A DNA stretch of 64,000 nt, taken from Sipunculus nudus. Taxonomy: Eukaryota > Annelida > Sipuncula > Golfingiida > Sipunculidae. Below are positions 22,477-34,480 of this stretch, piece by piece. Location of the stretch: the NCBI GenBank assembly GCA_026874595.1, contig CM049320.1:13145488-13209487 (forward strand), in the 5' to 3' direction. The number at the start of each line of letters is the position of its first letter. The first letter of the stretch is position 1. Both the position numbers and the translations under genes were made by a program. The notes beneath the pieces are model-generated. The model saw nothing but the letters and a program-made list of their open reading frames with translations. It was not told the origin of the DNA and made no database searches.

Positions 22477-22734
22477 ATGGACATTACGGTCCATGCGCAG
22501 AATGTACATTCATATTAGAACCTGTCACAACAGATGTGTGCGATAGGTCCCGGGGCCTCAGCTAAAATGACAAGCATAGCACAGTGTGATCCCGTGTATC
22601 GGGTCCCTGAGCTACCACAACACTCAATGTTTCAGCCAGCGGAATCATGTATTAATTTTTTTCGGGCAAAATATGTCACCCATTCTCCTGGTTGAAAGTT
22701 TTTGTGGCCCGAACATAAACATGTACGGTTTTGA
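22477..22734 (+). other. Intronic ORF relic conserved with gene D
   Basis: From the ATG at 22477 the translation follows the ORF at 51410-51667 of gene D (MDITVH..NVHSY, DPVYRVPE..QHSMF.PA..CI.F.R.KY, PEHK), but it has a TAG in place of a Lys codon and another stop. The similarity is best in this one frame. I do not recognise the protein. Confidence 0.5.
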
Positions 22735-23166
22735 AACACCAATGGTAAGCCTACAAGAAAATGGAAATGCAGGTAGCGTTCGCGCTATGATTATGTTGGC
22801 GCAAGTGGTCCCGACTGGTCCACTGTTTTTGACGCTCATGAACAGGAGTTGCCTAATGTTTCAGGGCAATATTATGGCAGGTACCATTTTATTTCAAATA
22901 GAAGACGATACGATATTTTCATTTTAATTCAACATGCATAGTACGTGATTGCGTTCCTTTAAGGAGTAAATAATGAAATATGATTACAATGTCAAGACCG
23001 GTGAAGAAGTTTTTAATGCTGTCAGAACACAAACTGGCATGCTGAATTATAATAACTCATTAGAGAAACGAACCCAGATGCATCAGGAAAGAGGGTTCAT
23101 AAAACATTTTAAATTGTATCATGAATTATGCAGTTAAAGGGTCCGACTTTTTTTTTTAATATTCAG

Positions 23167-23306
23167 TCATGTTCAGTGATCCTGAAATGGTGAAACATGT
23201 CAACTAATGACCCAAAGGGACATAACCGATGTGGCAGGCAGGCTTTGATATAGACATATTGGAACAACACTGCTGGGATGTCGTGGAGAAAGCGAATATT
23301 GAAAAG
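23167..23306 (+). pseudogene. Pseudogene B exon 3: NADAR-B1 with deletions
   Basis: Aligns with the 152-nt gene D exon at 52095-52246. It has lost a few bases after GTGAAAC and seven in the GRQVKGF codons, so the frame is broken. Acceptor and GTATAT donor are retained. Confidence 0.9.
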
Positions 23307-23929
23307 GTATATGGTCCGAATAAAATATTACCCATCAGTTAAGGTCATGTCTAAGAAATACCCCTTCTCATAACATGCTTAGGTATATCCCTGTCTCACT
23401 TCAACAGTTTATAAACACACAGATTATGGTCTTACCTGTATCTCTTCATCAGTACATGTGTGGGCTAGTGCTAAGGAGGACATTGACTCTAATTTTATTC
23501 TTTATGACGAAATAATCTTTTTCTGCAAATGCCAATTAGCGAGTTGAGATCAGAGCTTGTATAGTTAAATAAAGTGTGAAACTTTATATAAACTAAAAAA
23601 AAAATCTTACATGAATTACTGGTGGCAATGTGACTTTCTTCATTAGAATTATAAATAACATGAAATTATTTTTGAAACGTTAAAGACATATCCCATGATG
23701 TTAATCCTTTGCACGTGACTGAATGTTTTTTATTTATACATTGTCTGAGACATCTCTACATTGGTCCTTTTCAAAGTTGCCATGAAGCATTTATCATTTT
23801 CAACTAATATGTTCTCTTTTTTCACCATTGCAATTTACAATGTATGAAACATTCCGTGAAAAACCAGTGTAAAATAAGTCCATGGACCCTTGGGCGTTTC
23901 AGCATTTATTTTTATCATTTCATTTCAAG

Positions 23930-24442
23930 TTTTCACAAGATGAAAATCTGAAGACAGCAATATTTGACACAGCGGAGACAACTTTGGTACAAGCATCACC
24001 ATGGGATCCGAAATGGGGAATTGGATTAACAGCAACAGATTCGAGGGCCTGGAATCGGGAGAGCTGGCATGGAGAGAACAGGTTAAGTCAGCTTTTGACC
24101 GCTGTCCGAGATAAGTTAATGGCTGCGGAAGGCCACACAGTTGCAACATTAGCGCTGGAGAGTTATGAAGAATGTAAACAAAAGGCACAGTCTGGCGGAA
24201 GTAGATCAGTAGGTCGGTCAGAAGGAGAGGCCGCTCACCACGAGGTACTTCACCACGAGATACTTCACCACGCGGGAGGCAGCAGTATGATGAGTCTGTG
24301 GTTGTGACATCAGAAACAGGAGAAAAGATCACTTTGTTTTTTGGTGGAAATAACCCACTGAGTCTGTTCTACCAAGTCAGTGTTCAGATTGATGGATGGA
24401 CGTACAACTGTGCTGAACAGTATGTAATGTATCAGAAAGCAG
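23930..24442 (+). pseudogene. Pseudogene B exon 4: NADAR-C1, linker, NADAR-A2
   Basis: The NADAR-C part is intact (FSQDENLK, ASPWDPKWGIGL, DSRAWNRESW, ENRLSQLLTAVRDKLM). The linker is frameshifted: the length is 513 nt against 499 in gene D. The NADAR-A2 part (FFGGNNPLSLFYQ, YNCAEQYVMYQKAG) is therefore out of frame with it. The frameshift region holds a threefold near-repeat of 15 bp (CACCACGAGRTACTT), which in the other frame reads SPRGT-SPRDT-SPRG. Confidence 0.9.
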
Positions 24443-24787
24443 GTGATATATTTGACATACACATATAACAATCATATTGTTGTCTACTTAAGGGTCATTT
24501 ATTTGCTTGTTAACTAAAAAAATAGATCTTATATTTAGAATAATGATAAAAAATGAAAACCTATATTAATGAGTAAAGTCTATATATATACACAGATTAC
24601 ATAAAGTAGGTTGTCTTTCATATTTGTATAAAATACAAACACTATATATAAATAAAGAGTCACTTTTTTCAGAGTGCAGAAGGTCTTTTCATTTTAGTTT
24701 AATGTGGCTAAATATTTGTAACTGAAGCGATCACACCTACCATTCATTGTATTATGACTGAAAGCAATTTTCTTATTTTCATTTTAG

Positions 24788-24939
24788 CCCTGTTTGAGGA
24801 CTATGAAATGGCAGAACAGATTATGCAGAAGCGGAACCCAAGAGAACAAGAAAGATGTGGTAACAGAGTCAAAGGTTTCAAAGCTGACACATGGGACCAG
24901 TATGCCTGGGGTGTTCTTGAAAAGGCAAATATGGAAAAG
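24788..24939 (+). pseudogene. Pseudogene B exon 5: NADAR-B2, open
   Basis: Exactly 152 nt, open reading frame, same phases as in gene D (FEDYEMAEQIMQKRNPREQE, VKGFKADTWDQYAWGVLEKA). Preceded by TTTTAG and followed by GTGATT. It is undamaged itself but part of a dead gene. Confidence 0.85.
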
Positions 24940-25074
24940 GTGATTATCTTACGTTTGTAATAGAGTCATAAGCCTTCTGCTCTGTAAAAAGAGAACATTT
25001 GTGCTCATTTATCAGTGGCATTAGTTATGCCCTATATTACATAGCTACAAATGTGATGATATGGCACCTTACAG

Positions 25075-25150
25075 AAAAATGTGGTGACAAAGTCAAAGCA
25101 TTTAATGCTGACACATGAGACCGGTATGTCTTGGGAGTTCTTGAAAAAGG
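25075..25150 (+). pseudogene. Relic third NADAR-B exon in intron (unit 1)
   Basis: About 76 bp similar to the end of NADAR-B (CGDKVKAFNADT, then TGA where WDQ should follow, then SWEFLKK). The donor position reads AAAGGGGATTG, without GT. It corresponds to 54006-54093 in gene D. Confidence 0.75.
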
Positions 25151-25560
25151 GGATTGTTAAACTTTGTTACAAAGTTAAGATCCTACAGCTCTGTAATAAG
25201 AGATGCAAAATATCTCAAGAATTTGCATAAATTATACCAACATTTGATGATATTTTATACTTTTTTTTATAAAATCAAACCACAAGAATGACACCTAGTT
25301 TCATATGTAAACATAGTGTCACATGTTCTATCTTTAAATTCAAAATATTTTCCTGCAGTGGCTGCATAGGTCCATTGGAATGTCTTGTATCTAATCTACA
25401 AAGACTTCCGGTTTTCCAGTACAAAAGTTATTATCATTTTGAATTAAAGACACTTTCATATTATGCAATATTGTGTACAGTCAAACAAGATGAATATATC
25501 GATCCTTAACAATGACGCAGAGTAAGTTTCGACATGTTATACTCACAATGAGTTCATTTT

Positions 25561-27174
25561 TAGCTCGGCTGACTATAAGTCATCTGAGCTATAGTCGTGG
25601 TCCATTGTCCGTCCGTCTGTCCGTCCGTCCTTAGATGTGGCACGTTTTGAAACCATAAGACCTAGGAATCCAAAATTCGGCATAATGTTAGATATCCCTA
25701 AGATCTCCTACTAAGCCGAAAACTGTTTCTTTGCGACATTGTTCCCTTGAGAAATTAAGGAAAAACTTCAATTTTTTTATTGAAAACCCATTTTCACAAT
25801 TCAGGACTACCTAATATCTAAATCACTCATCCGTTTTTCTTATATTTACCATAATATTCCTCTTTATAATTCCTATGTACATGCTAGAAATTAGGTCTGT
25901 ATTATATAATTTAGAAAAAGTTATTGGCTCAAACAATGCATCTTGTAAAAAATCAGGAAAGATATTTGATCACTTAACAGAAAACATGTTAAAGCTAAGG
26001 ACTTTTTCCAGCAATATAACTTTAATTAATCAAAATTAAATTGTTAACCCAAAATAAGGTCAAATTCTTTGACTTTTTCTAAATATTAGCAAAAAAAATT
26101 ATTTAATTATTGATAATAATAAATTTTGCCCAACTTTTGCCACGGGACTTTTTTCTTGTAAGAACTGTGGATTTAATTTTCACAGCATGTACACATAAGG
26201 ATTTAATCTGTTATAATCTGAAACTTGAAAATAAAACTGCAAAATTAGGCAGGTTATTGAATGTTTTTGGAGGCTCTCGTTGTATTTCCTTACATTGTCA
26301 ACCAGTCCATTTTGTTCACTGAAGTTCATTCAGTGCAGCTCTCTTTGCTCCCCAGGCTGTTGTTATGTAATCCCATCACTAGGGCAAGCCCTCTCTCCAC
26401 TGATTTGAGCTTGATCAGGCTGTCTGCAGATAATACCACAGGGAACCTTTTTCTCTCCCCCGACCCATTCTGTTGATAGACCTGTACTATGAACTAGATG
26501 AATCTTATTATTAACATTTTTTTTTCAGCAACGAGCAGTAACAACAGAGAGCCATCCCCCATCCACTTCAATACACAGGACTAATAAAAAATATGAATCT
26601 TATAATTTTAATGTTAAATAAATTCTTTTTGTTGAGACTTGGACAATTATGATTTTTTATGAGAAAAAAATGTTAAGAAATATAATCATAATATTAAAAT
26701 GTAATAAAATATTAGGATCTAATATAAGTGCTAACTGACAAGATTTAAGGAGATATAAATACTTTATAGCATTTCATTCATGTCTCTTAAAGTTGGCGGG
26801 GCCTAGGTGTGAATAACACTGTTAACTTTATTAAAGTATTAATGATAGGAATATTGGTCAAACTTTATGGGATTAATTTTCTACTCATATGGCCATATAT
26901 ATTAAACATTTGAAAACTTAATTGCCTTCACACATTATTTGTTTATGAAATATTACTTTTAAATAAGACTTACCGAAGGCCCATGTTTTCCCTTGGTGCA
27001 TCACTAAATGGTTAAGATCATGTCCATTATTCAATAATTTACAGAGTTTTATTTTAGCGGAGCCATTGCTTTTCAAATGATAATATACATGGAAAACAAA
27101 AAGAAATAAAAATATTTTGCAGTAACTGATATTTTCCAAAATTCTGCTGAGCGATGAGACCCATGGATCCCTTG
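25561..27174 (+). repeat. Helentron-like element inserted in pseudogene B intron (first)
   Basis: The 5' end is TAGCTCGGCTGAC..GTCATCTGAGCTATAG plus a CGTCCGTCTGTCC run. The 3' end is CTGCTGAGCGATGAGACCCATGGATCCCTTG. Gene D has the uninterrupted site (about 54530-54550, GTTTATGTTTTTAAATCTGTGC), so this 1.6-kb insertion is specific to unit 1 and went into a T-run. Confidence 0.75.
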
Positions 27175-27374
27175 ATTTAAATATGTGCAAATTACAGTTG
27201 AGTCACAGATAGACTTAGTCTTGCAGAATATTTGGGACTTTGGTTTCTTTTGTGTGTGCAAATGTCTTATTCATGTAGTGCTTTGTAAAAGGATATATTT
27301 ATTTTTCTCAAGTACTCACACATGGCCGTCATCAGCAAAATCATCATATATGCATCCTGGGCTGTGATTTTTTT

Positions 27375-29653
27375 TAGCTCAGCTGACCGAAAATCATCTG
27401 AGCTATAGCGATCAGAGCTATAGGTTATTGCTATAGGTTCAGAAGTACCCCCCAAGAATAATAAAAAATTTGATACAAAAGCTAGGGTATCTCAACAACT
27501 AATGCATTGATCATCATGATTCTGTGCATCCATGTTCATCATTTTCTGCAGACAGGTGGCGCCACCTGGATTTTTTTTCGAATTTTTACGCATATTTCCC
27601 CCTATTTTTGAGACCTTTAATGATGTGGTCGTCCGTTTACTGGGCACAAATCGTAACAACTAGACATAGAATCTTCTAAGGGGACAACCAGGGAGGCCCA
27701 TAAAAAAATCTCCTTGGAAACCTGAAATCAAGTCTCTGTTACCTATATCCTCCGAGCTATGGCGCTCAGAAGTACCCCCCCCCCAGAATAATTATAAATT
27801 TGATTCAAAAGCTGAAGTAATTGAATAACTAATGCATTGTTCACCATGATTCTGTGCATGCATATTCATCATAGAGTGTTTTATCAGTGTCTGCAGTCAG
27901 GTGGCGCCACCTGGATATTTTTTAATTATTTTTTGTTCTATTTGTGAGATCTTCAAAGATGCGGCCTCACGTTAACTAGACACAAATTGTAACCACTTGA
28001 CCTAGAAACCTCTCACTTGATATCCTGGGAGATCCATTAAAAGTCTACATGGAAACTTGACAATTAGGTTTCTGTTACTCATATTCTTTGAGCCATAGGG
28101 CTCAAAATTACCCCCAGAATAATTGAAAGTTTGATACAAACGCTTGATACAACGTTTGATACAACTAATGCATTGATCACCATGATTTTTGTATGCATAT
28201 TGATCATGGAGTGTTACGTCAGTTTCTGCAGACTGGTAGCGCCAATTGGATTAAAATTTTTTTTGGCATTTTTTCTCTATTATTGAGACTTTTAAAGATG
28301 CGGTTGTTTGTGAACAGGGGACAATAGTATCAATCTTCTTACTTCACCTCCTGAGAGGTCCATTAAAAGTCTTCCTGGAAACCTGAAATCAAGTCTCTGT
28401 TACCCATATTCTCTGAGCAACGGGGCTCAGAAGTACTCTCGGAATAATTTTAAATTTGATACAAAAGCTCAAGTATCTGAACAACTAATGCATTAATCAC
28501 CATGATTCTGTGCATGCATATTCATCATGGAATGTTTTATCAGTTTCTGTGGACAGGTGGCGCCACCTGGATTAAAAAAAAATTAAAGCATTTTTTCTCT
28601 ATTTTTGAGACCTTCAAAATGCCGTCTCCCGTTAACTGGGCACAAATTGTAACCACTGGATCTAGAAACTTCTAAATTGATATCCTGAGCGATCCATTAT
28701 AGGTCTCCTTTGAAACTTGAAATTAGGTATCTGTTAATCATATTTTCCGAGCTATGGGGCTCAGGATTACCCCCATATTAATTAAAAGTTTGATACAAAA
28801 GCTGCAGTATCTCAACAAATAATGCATAGATCATCATGATTTTTTTTGTATGCATATTGATCATGGAATGTTACATCGATTCCTGCAGACTGGTAGCGCC
28901 ACCTGGATTACTTTTTTTTAATTTTAAGCATTTTTTTCTCTCTTTTTTTGAGACCTTTAAAGATGCGATTGTCTGTTAATAGGGCACAAATGGTAACCAT
29001 TGGTCCTAGAATCTTCTTACTTGATATCCTTGGAGGTCCATGAAAAAGGCTTCTTCAAAACATGAAAAAGGGTCTCTGTTTACCATATTCTCAAAGCTAT
29101 GGGACTCAGAATTATCCCCAGATTTATAAAAAGGTCGATACAAAAGCTCCAGTATCTGACCAACTAATGCAACGATCACAGTAATTTTTTGTATGCATAT
29201 TGACCATGGGGTGTTCCATCAGTTCCTGCAGACAGGTTGCGCCACCTTAATATTTCGAATTTATAAGCATTTATTTCTCTATTTTTGAAATCTTTACAGA
29301 TACGTTCATCTGTTAACAGGACACTGTATCTAGAATATTCTGACTTGACAACCTGAGAGTTCCTCCAAAGTTTTCCTCAGAAACCTGAAATTAGGTCACT
29401 GTGACCTATATTCCCTGAGTTACAGGCCATGTTTGAGCACCCAAGAAATAATGCAAAATACACACAAATTGCCAGATTCCTCAGGAACAGCTGAATGGTT
29501 TGTCTTCAAATTTGGTGTGCTAATGGGTCTTGATGAATTGAGCTTATATGCATGGACTATGATGCCACCTACATTCTCTTAATTAGTTGCCTGTGCAAGG
29601 ACATATTGTCAACATGTGAGTCGGCTGAGCATCATGACCCGTGGGTCACTTGT
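27375..29653 (+). repeat. Helentron-like element inserted in pseudogene B intron (second)
   Basis: The 5' hairpin AGCTCAGCTGACCG..ATCATCTGAGCT and the 3' end CGGCTGAGCATCATGACCCGTGGGTCACTTGTT frame about six internal units with 'ctaatgcattgatcaccatg' phrases near 27487, 27819, 28158, 28475, 28810 and 29154. Gene D at about 54768-54797 shows the empty site (GGGCTGCGATTATTTTTTTTTTCTCAG). Target: a T-run. Confidence 0.8.
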
Positions 29654-29770
29654 TTTGTTTTCAGATCAGTCTATATGGTTAAACAGATCGCTATGTACTG
29701 GTAATAATTGCATGATTTTCTATCATTAAAGTTGTACTGGTGATAATTGCATGATTTTCTTTCATTAACG

Positions 29771-29988
29771 TTTTCACAAAACCAAGAGGTGAAGAAGATA
29801 TTATTTAATACAAAAGGGACCATTTTGGCAGAGGCTTCTATGACCAGAAGTGGGGGATAGGACTAAAAGCAACTGACCCCAGGGCATGCAATTCAAACAC
29901 CTGGTGTGGAAAAAACTGGTTAGGTCAGGTCTTGACTATTATTAGAGACCAATTGATGGCAATGGAAGGGTATGCATGGTCCATGTAG
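29771..29988 (+). pseudogene. Pseudogene B exon 6: NADAR-C2, acceptor lost
   Basis: Aligned to gene D 54892-55104. The AG acceptor has become CG (TTAACG|TTTTCA). A five-base deletion in the EASPHD codons breaks the frame. The terminal TGA of gene D is TGG here. Confidence 0.88.
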
Positions 29989-30331
29989 ACGGAAGACAGT
30001 TACCCTCCTCAAAGAAGTTAAGTGCCGCAGGGAAACCGAGGCGACCATGAATATAGGATCAGCTGAAGCTAATACTAACCAAAATAAAGATAACAGGAAT
30101 GAAGCCAGATCAAACATTTCCTCAGTGCTAGTCCAAGCAGAGGAGAGATACTAGGGGTTAATGTACAGGACACTGATCGCATCAAGGTTACTATAGTCAT
30201 AATAGAAATAAATGATATTTTATATGGAAAAGCTAACGATGTTTTCGGATCTCTAATCCCATTCAGCCAGCATGTGATAGATAATGTCAAATACAACTCC
30301 ACACATCAGTATATAATGAAAAAGAAAGCAG
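29989..30331 (+). pseudogene. Relic linker and third NADAR-A behind pseudogene B
   Basis: Frameshifted remains: 'ttaccatgttttc'-type FF start, NSTHQYIMKKKAG ending at a GTAGGA donor. It matches 55105-55514 behind gene D and the window-start exon. The ancestor of type II genes therefore had a third NADAR start. Confidence 0.75.
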
Positions 30332-31525
30332 GTAGGATAACCAAGTGTAGGCTTACTGTCACCCCAGTGTACTCGCTCATTCAATATGTGTCCGAAGTAT
30401 TTTTCAGATATGTCAAGTTTGGCCTATCTGAAGCAATCTTTACGATACTTTGTTCAGATTTACTGAGAACAAGTCTGAATAGGGAAACTCAGTGATTGAT
30501 CTCATTGGTCCAGAATCTTTATTATGAGCAAAATTCGCTTTGAAGGCACTCGTTTTGAATCATGATATTAATATTATGTGCCTATTTCATATGTACTGGT
30601 TTGTCACTGGTATGAAATTGTTAGGGAAGCCATCCTTTTCATGTATAAAAACCTATGTATCTCTCAACATAAAGGAAACATAATGATATAAATCATAGTT
30701 CATTAGTCAAATATGTGGCACTAATTCATTAAATTGCAATTATTTTACCCAGTATAATAGATATTTGTGACTGTTAATTTTCTCGTCAAACAAATAGGTT
30801 TACTATAACCAGGTGTTTAGGGATGGCAAATACTGTCCAGTTGGAGGGGTCGTTTTATGCAAACTACTGACAATATTTCTAAAGACCGTTTAAATGTGAT
30901 GCTATTCTAGCTATTTGTTATTATGGCATAATTGAAACCTGTGTCAACAAATATAGAAATTATACTATAATAATGGATAAGCTTTTATTTTTTGAAATTA
31001 TGAATATGTATTTAAATACAGGAGAAAAGGAGTACTTGTTTTGCTCAGATTTGGTTCATATGACACTGTATGTGTATATATCCTTTTGGTTGCATTTTAT
31101 TCCTTCATGTAGGTATCAATGGTATAAATCACAATAAAATACAAACGGCTTGAAGAGCAAATTATTTACAACCAGAAGATTTGCCATTTCGTCATGTACA
31201 GGAACAACAAAATGATAAAGGATGGCACTTCTTAACGTCCGATATTCGTTTATTTACAACTTTAAGTTCAGATGAAAACTTTATTTTTTTTTAAGTGATA
31301 GTATTTTACAGTTGTTTCACTGGATCATTGATGCTCAGTGAGCGTCCGAAAAGTAATGGATAATCAAGCAGAGGTATGTTATCAAGCAGAGGTATGACAT
31401 CATATTTATCACACACTGTATGTAAACATATGTATGCTCATACAACAAGGAGCATATATAACATGATTAACAAAAGCATCTTAAATCAAAGAATTGAATA
31501 GCATGGTGGCTGTTAGAATCCAGAA
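30332..31525. other. Downstream of pseudogene B, no gene seen
   Basis: 30797-30910 matches 55670-55790. From 30910 to 32865 unit 1 has about 1.9 kb not present in unit 2. No domain recognised. Confidence 0.4.
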
Positions 31526-31527
31526 TA

Positions 31528-32718
31528 CAGTGGAACCCCACAATTACGACCACCCTGGGGACTGAGCAAAGTGGTCGTAATTTGGGGGAGGTCGTATTTG
31601 TGAAACTCTTACCGTGGTCGCATATAACACGCTGATATTTAATGGGTATCAGAGTTTATCTATTGCATATCTTTAATGTGAATTTTAACAAAATATTTTA
31701 CCTAGCGGAGGACCCTTATTATGATTTTTTTTTTGTGTGTGTAGCTGAACATATATTTATTCATGATGAAAATTAATACACATATACACATACGTAGTGA
31801 CTAATGATGAACAAATAATAACACTAAGGCAATACGATTACAACCTACTAAATGCATATTGAACATAATACGTGGCTGTCATATATTTAGCCTTCCGCTT
31901 GAGTATATATTGCGTGCACTTGAGCTTTCCCGACGCTAAACTGCCGAGCCATTTGGTGCTGACTGCGCGTGGTGTTGCTGCTACTTTATCCTTCAAGGAG
32001 AGCTCTTTCAGAGGCATGGTTGCCTAACAGCAAACAATTTAAATGCAAACTTAACCAGTAGAGAAATAAACTGACAACGATCTATCAGAAAAGGCAAATT
32101 AATGTGAGGGATTTTCCCCCGATGCAAGCTTTATTTATAAATTTTACTGACTGCTCAATACTCAGTGTCAGTAAGGTATGAACACATTTAGGATTAACTA
32201 GGTCGTTAATTTTACCAATCAGGATCGAACAATATGTGATGAGTTGAAATATTAAGCCTGCAACCCCACACTTAGGGTAGCTGTAATAAAGGTGATCACT
32301 GAGGGGCAATTAGCATCTGACCCCAGGTCAGACCGGCTCGTTAAGTAATCAGGCCGGTGGTTACCCTCTTTGATCTATAACCTACACCTCAACGAGTCTC
32401 AGCGAAGACACCGAGTCGGGAAGATATGCGGGACCAGATTAACACTCGGGTTAAGAAACCTTGTTACCCGCTTTGATATTTCGTTAAGGCGCCTGTGACA
32501 AGACGCAGCCATTGACTCGTGACAAATGTTGTTTCATTAGCGGGGTCGCATTAGCGCTGGGGCCAGGAAATCTGGTCGTAATTCTGAATTCAGGGGTGGT
32601 CGTAATTTTGAGTCATTTTTAAACATAAATAAACTAAAAAAAATTCGGGACCAAGCAAAATGGTCGGAATTGTGAGGTGTTCGCAATTGTGGGCCGGTCG
32701 CAAGGCGGGGTTCCACTG
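31528..32718. mobile_element. pogo/Tigger-type DNA transposon, internally decayed
   Basis: Terminal inverted repeats CAGTGGAACCCC and GGGGTTCCACTG, flanked by TA on both sides (31526-31527, 32719-32720), as for Tc1-mariner/pogo. GGTCGTAATT-type subterminal repeats follow inside both ends. On the minus strand two pieces of the CENP-B/pogo helix-turn-helix N-terminus remain: MPLKELSLKDKV from 32017 and MARQFSVGKAQV from 31952, in different frames. No DDE domain is visible. The element lies in unit 1 only. Confidence 0.85.
31887..32017 (-). pseudogene. Relic N-terminus of a pogo-family transposase (HTH_psq-like)
   Basis: The two short minus-strand stretches match the typical order of the pogo DNA-binding domain (LSLxDKV, then RQFxVGKxQV). 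A frameshift lies between them and a TAA at 31887-31889 ends the second. Function is lost. Confidence 0.7.
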
Positions 32719-32719
32719 T

Positions 32720-33840
32720 ACATATTCATATCAGAGAATTCTTCCATAATTCAAAATCTGGTGTCCATTGATCATCCTTTATTGCGGATATTAAAATTAT
32801 ATATAAGTATTGTATTTTGTATTGCCATGTGTGGAGCACAGAATAAACATAGGAACGACTATATCTGTAATTTGCTACTTAGCAACGGTAGCGTTCCTGA
32901 AGAGAACCTCACGTTCAACATATATATTTCACAGGTCTCCGTGTGTCATATTGAACCATTATTATGATTTGTGGTAAATCGTTAATAGCTTTTAGTGTTG
33001 TTAACTTAGATAATGGTACGGTGGTTGATTCATTAGCTGCGCAAAGAGTATATGGAGAGAACGTGATAATTTAGAAATTGATATGTGTTGTTTGTAAAGG
33101 TAAGACATGTTATCATGCGGAGTGTTGATCCCATTAGTATGTGTAGGTAGGTGTTTAGCTGGTTAAATAGATCATATAACAGCGGGCTAGAGAAAGCGTG
33201 ATAAAAATTGTATTGTGAAAAATTTATTTAGAAAACAAAAGAAAGATCAGACTTTAAGGGTTAACTTTAGTATACGTAGGGTGGATTAAAGGTATCAAAT
33301 AACATTGCTTTAGAATAAAGCATCTGTGTGTAAATGGCTGGTACAGCTGCTTTCAATATATAACAAGGAAAAGCATATTGTATCTTATCTCTGATATACT
33401 GACGTAAACAGTAACGTACAAACGCTTAAAAATTGCTATTTTAAGAGGAGTATATTATATAATATTATATTATATTAAAGAACATATAAGAACATGTACT
33501 GGCGCGTGTTGTCCCTCACTCATTTCTGAACAGGTCCAAAGAGATTTCCCATGATACAGTATCTAACCGTTTGTAAGTTGAGGTTCATGTGTTATTTAAC
33601 TTGTTATCTGTGTGAGATGGAAAACTATCTGGTTTCAGTAATGTGGCTTGAACTGAGAGATCATTGGAAGATAAAGCCGTGATAACCCGTATAATATTGT
33701 ATTTGTCAAAGTCGAAAGACATGCCTGTATGCACCGTTTGTGATGTATTCGCTTATCATTAAATTTTGAATACACAATTCCAGTATTGCTCTATTTTAAA
33801 ACAGACCGGTATTGTAGGTCTGGAGACAATCTGTGGAAGT
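32720..33840. other. Unit 1 to unit 2 junction region, no gene seen
   Basis: 32865-33800 matches 55790-56740 ('ttgctacttagcaacggtagcgttcc', 'ggaaaagcatattgtatct', 'gtactggcgcgtgttgtcc'), so it is the common 3' flank of type II genes. The end of unit 1 and start of unit 2 lies near 33840. Confidence 0.5.
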
Positions 33841-33999
33841 ATGGAAGTATCATACGTATGGGTAATTAGTTTGTTACTTCCTAATCATACTTCTCTTGCA
33901 GCACAAGTGTTTGCTAGGACTCTCAGATAACCGATTATTTGCGGTACTTACATTCACTCCCTTCTCTGGCTATACGTTATTTTTTCCTTTTTGTAAAGG

Positions 34000-34480
34000 G
34001 GCCAAATCACCAATCTGACATTTATAAACTAAAATTTATCCCTTTTATAAAAGGAACTTTTATATAAAAAAATAGGCCGAAAGCCTGAATAACACCGCAC
34101 AGAGACTGCTTTGTTTGTTTAAATCGACTTGTTCATTATATGTGGTGGCCTGCCAAAATAATCAAATTAAATTCTGCAAGGCCATCTGGCTGCAAGTCGG
34201 ATAAACAAGAACTCTGCAAATTGCGTTTTGTAACAAGTGACCATTCTACCTCCGCGTATATGTAACCTACCACCTTAGGTAAAATTTATTTCCGTTCTTC
34301 AACATTGCTATGATTACAAACATGATGTTACTAAACAAGTTCATACAGCCTTCACGAAGGCGTTATGAGAACTTTTCAAAACCAAAACCACAATTACCCT
34401 TAGATCATTAATATATACACAGAGGAAGCCAGATATCACATAAATTCTTTTTTAAAAGGTAGCTGAATAGGCACCTTTAA
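34000..34480. repeat. Segment duplicated at 39545-40000
   Basis: Shared order of phrases such as 'ctgacatttataaactaaa', 'caagtgacc' plus 'ctaccaccttaggt', and 'acagaggaag'. The second copy sits in the intron of pseudogene C. The segment is absent from unit 3 at 56940, so it moved or was inserted after unit formation. Confidence 0.65.

Noticed and set aside
22586-22927. 113-codon ORF in intron 2 of pseudogene B
   Set aside because: It is in a different frame from the conserved intronic ORF of gene D; the corresponding frame there is not kept.
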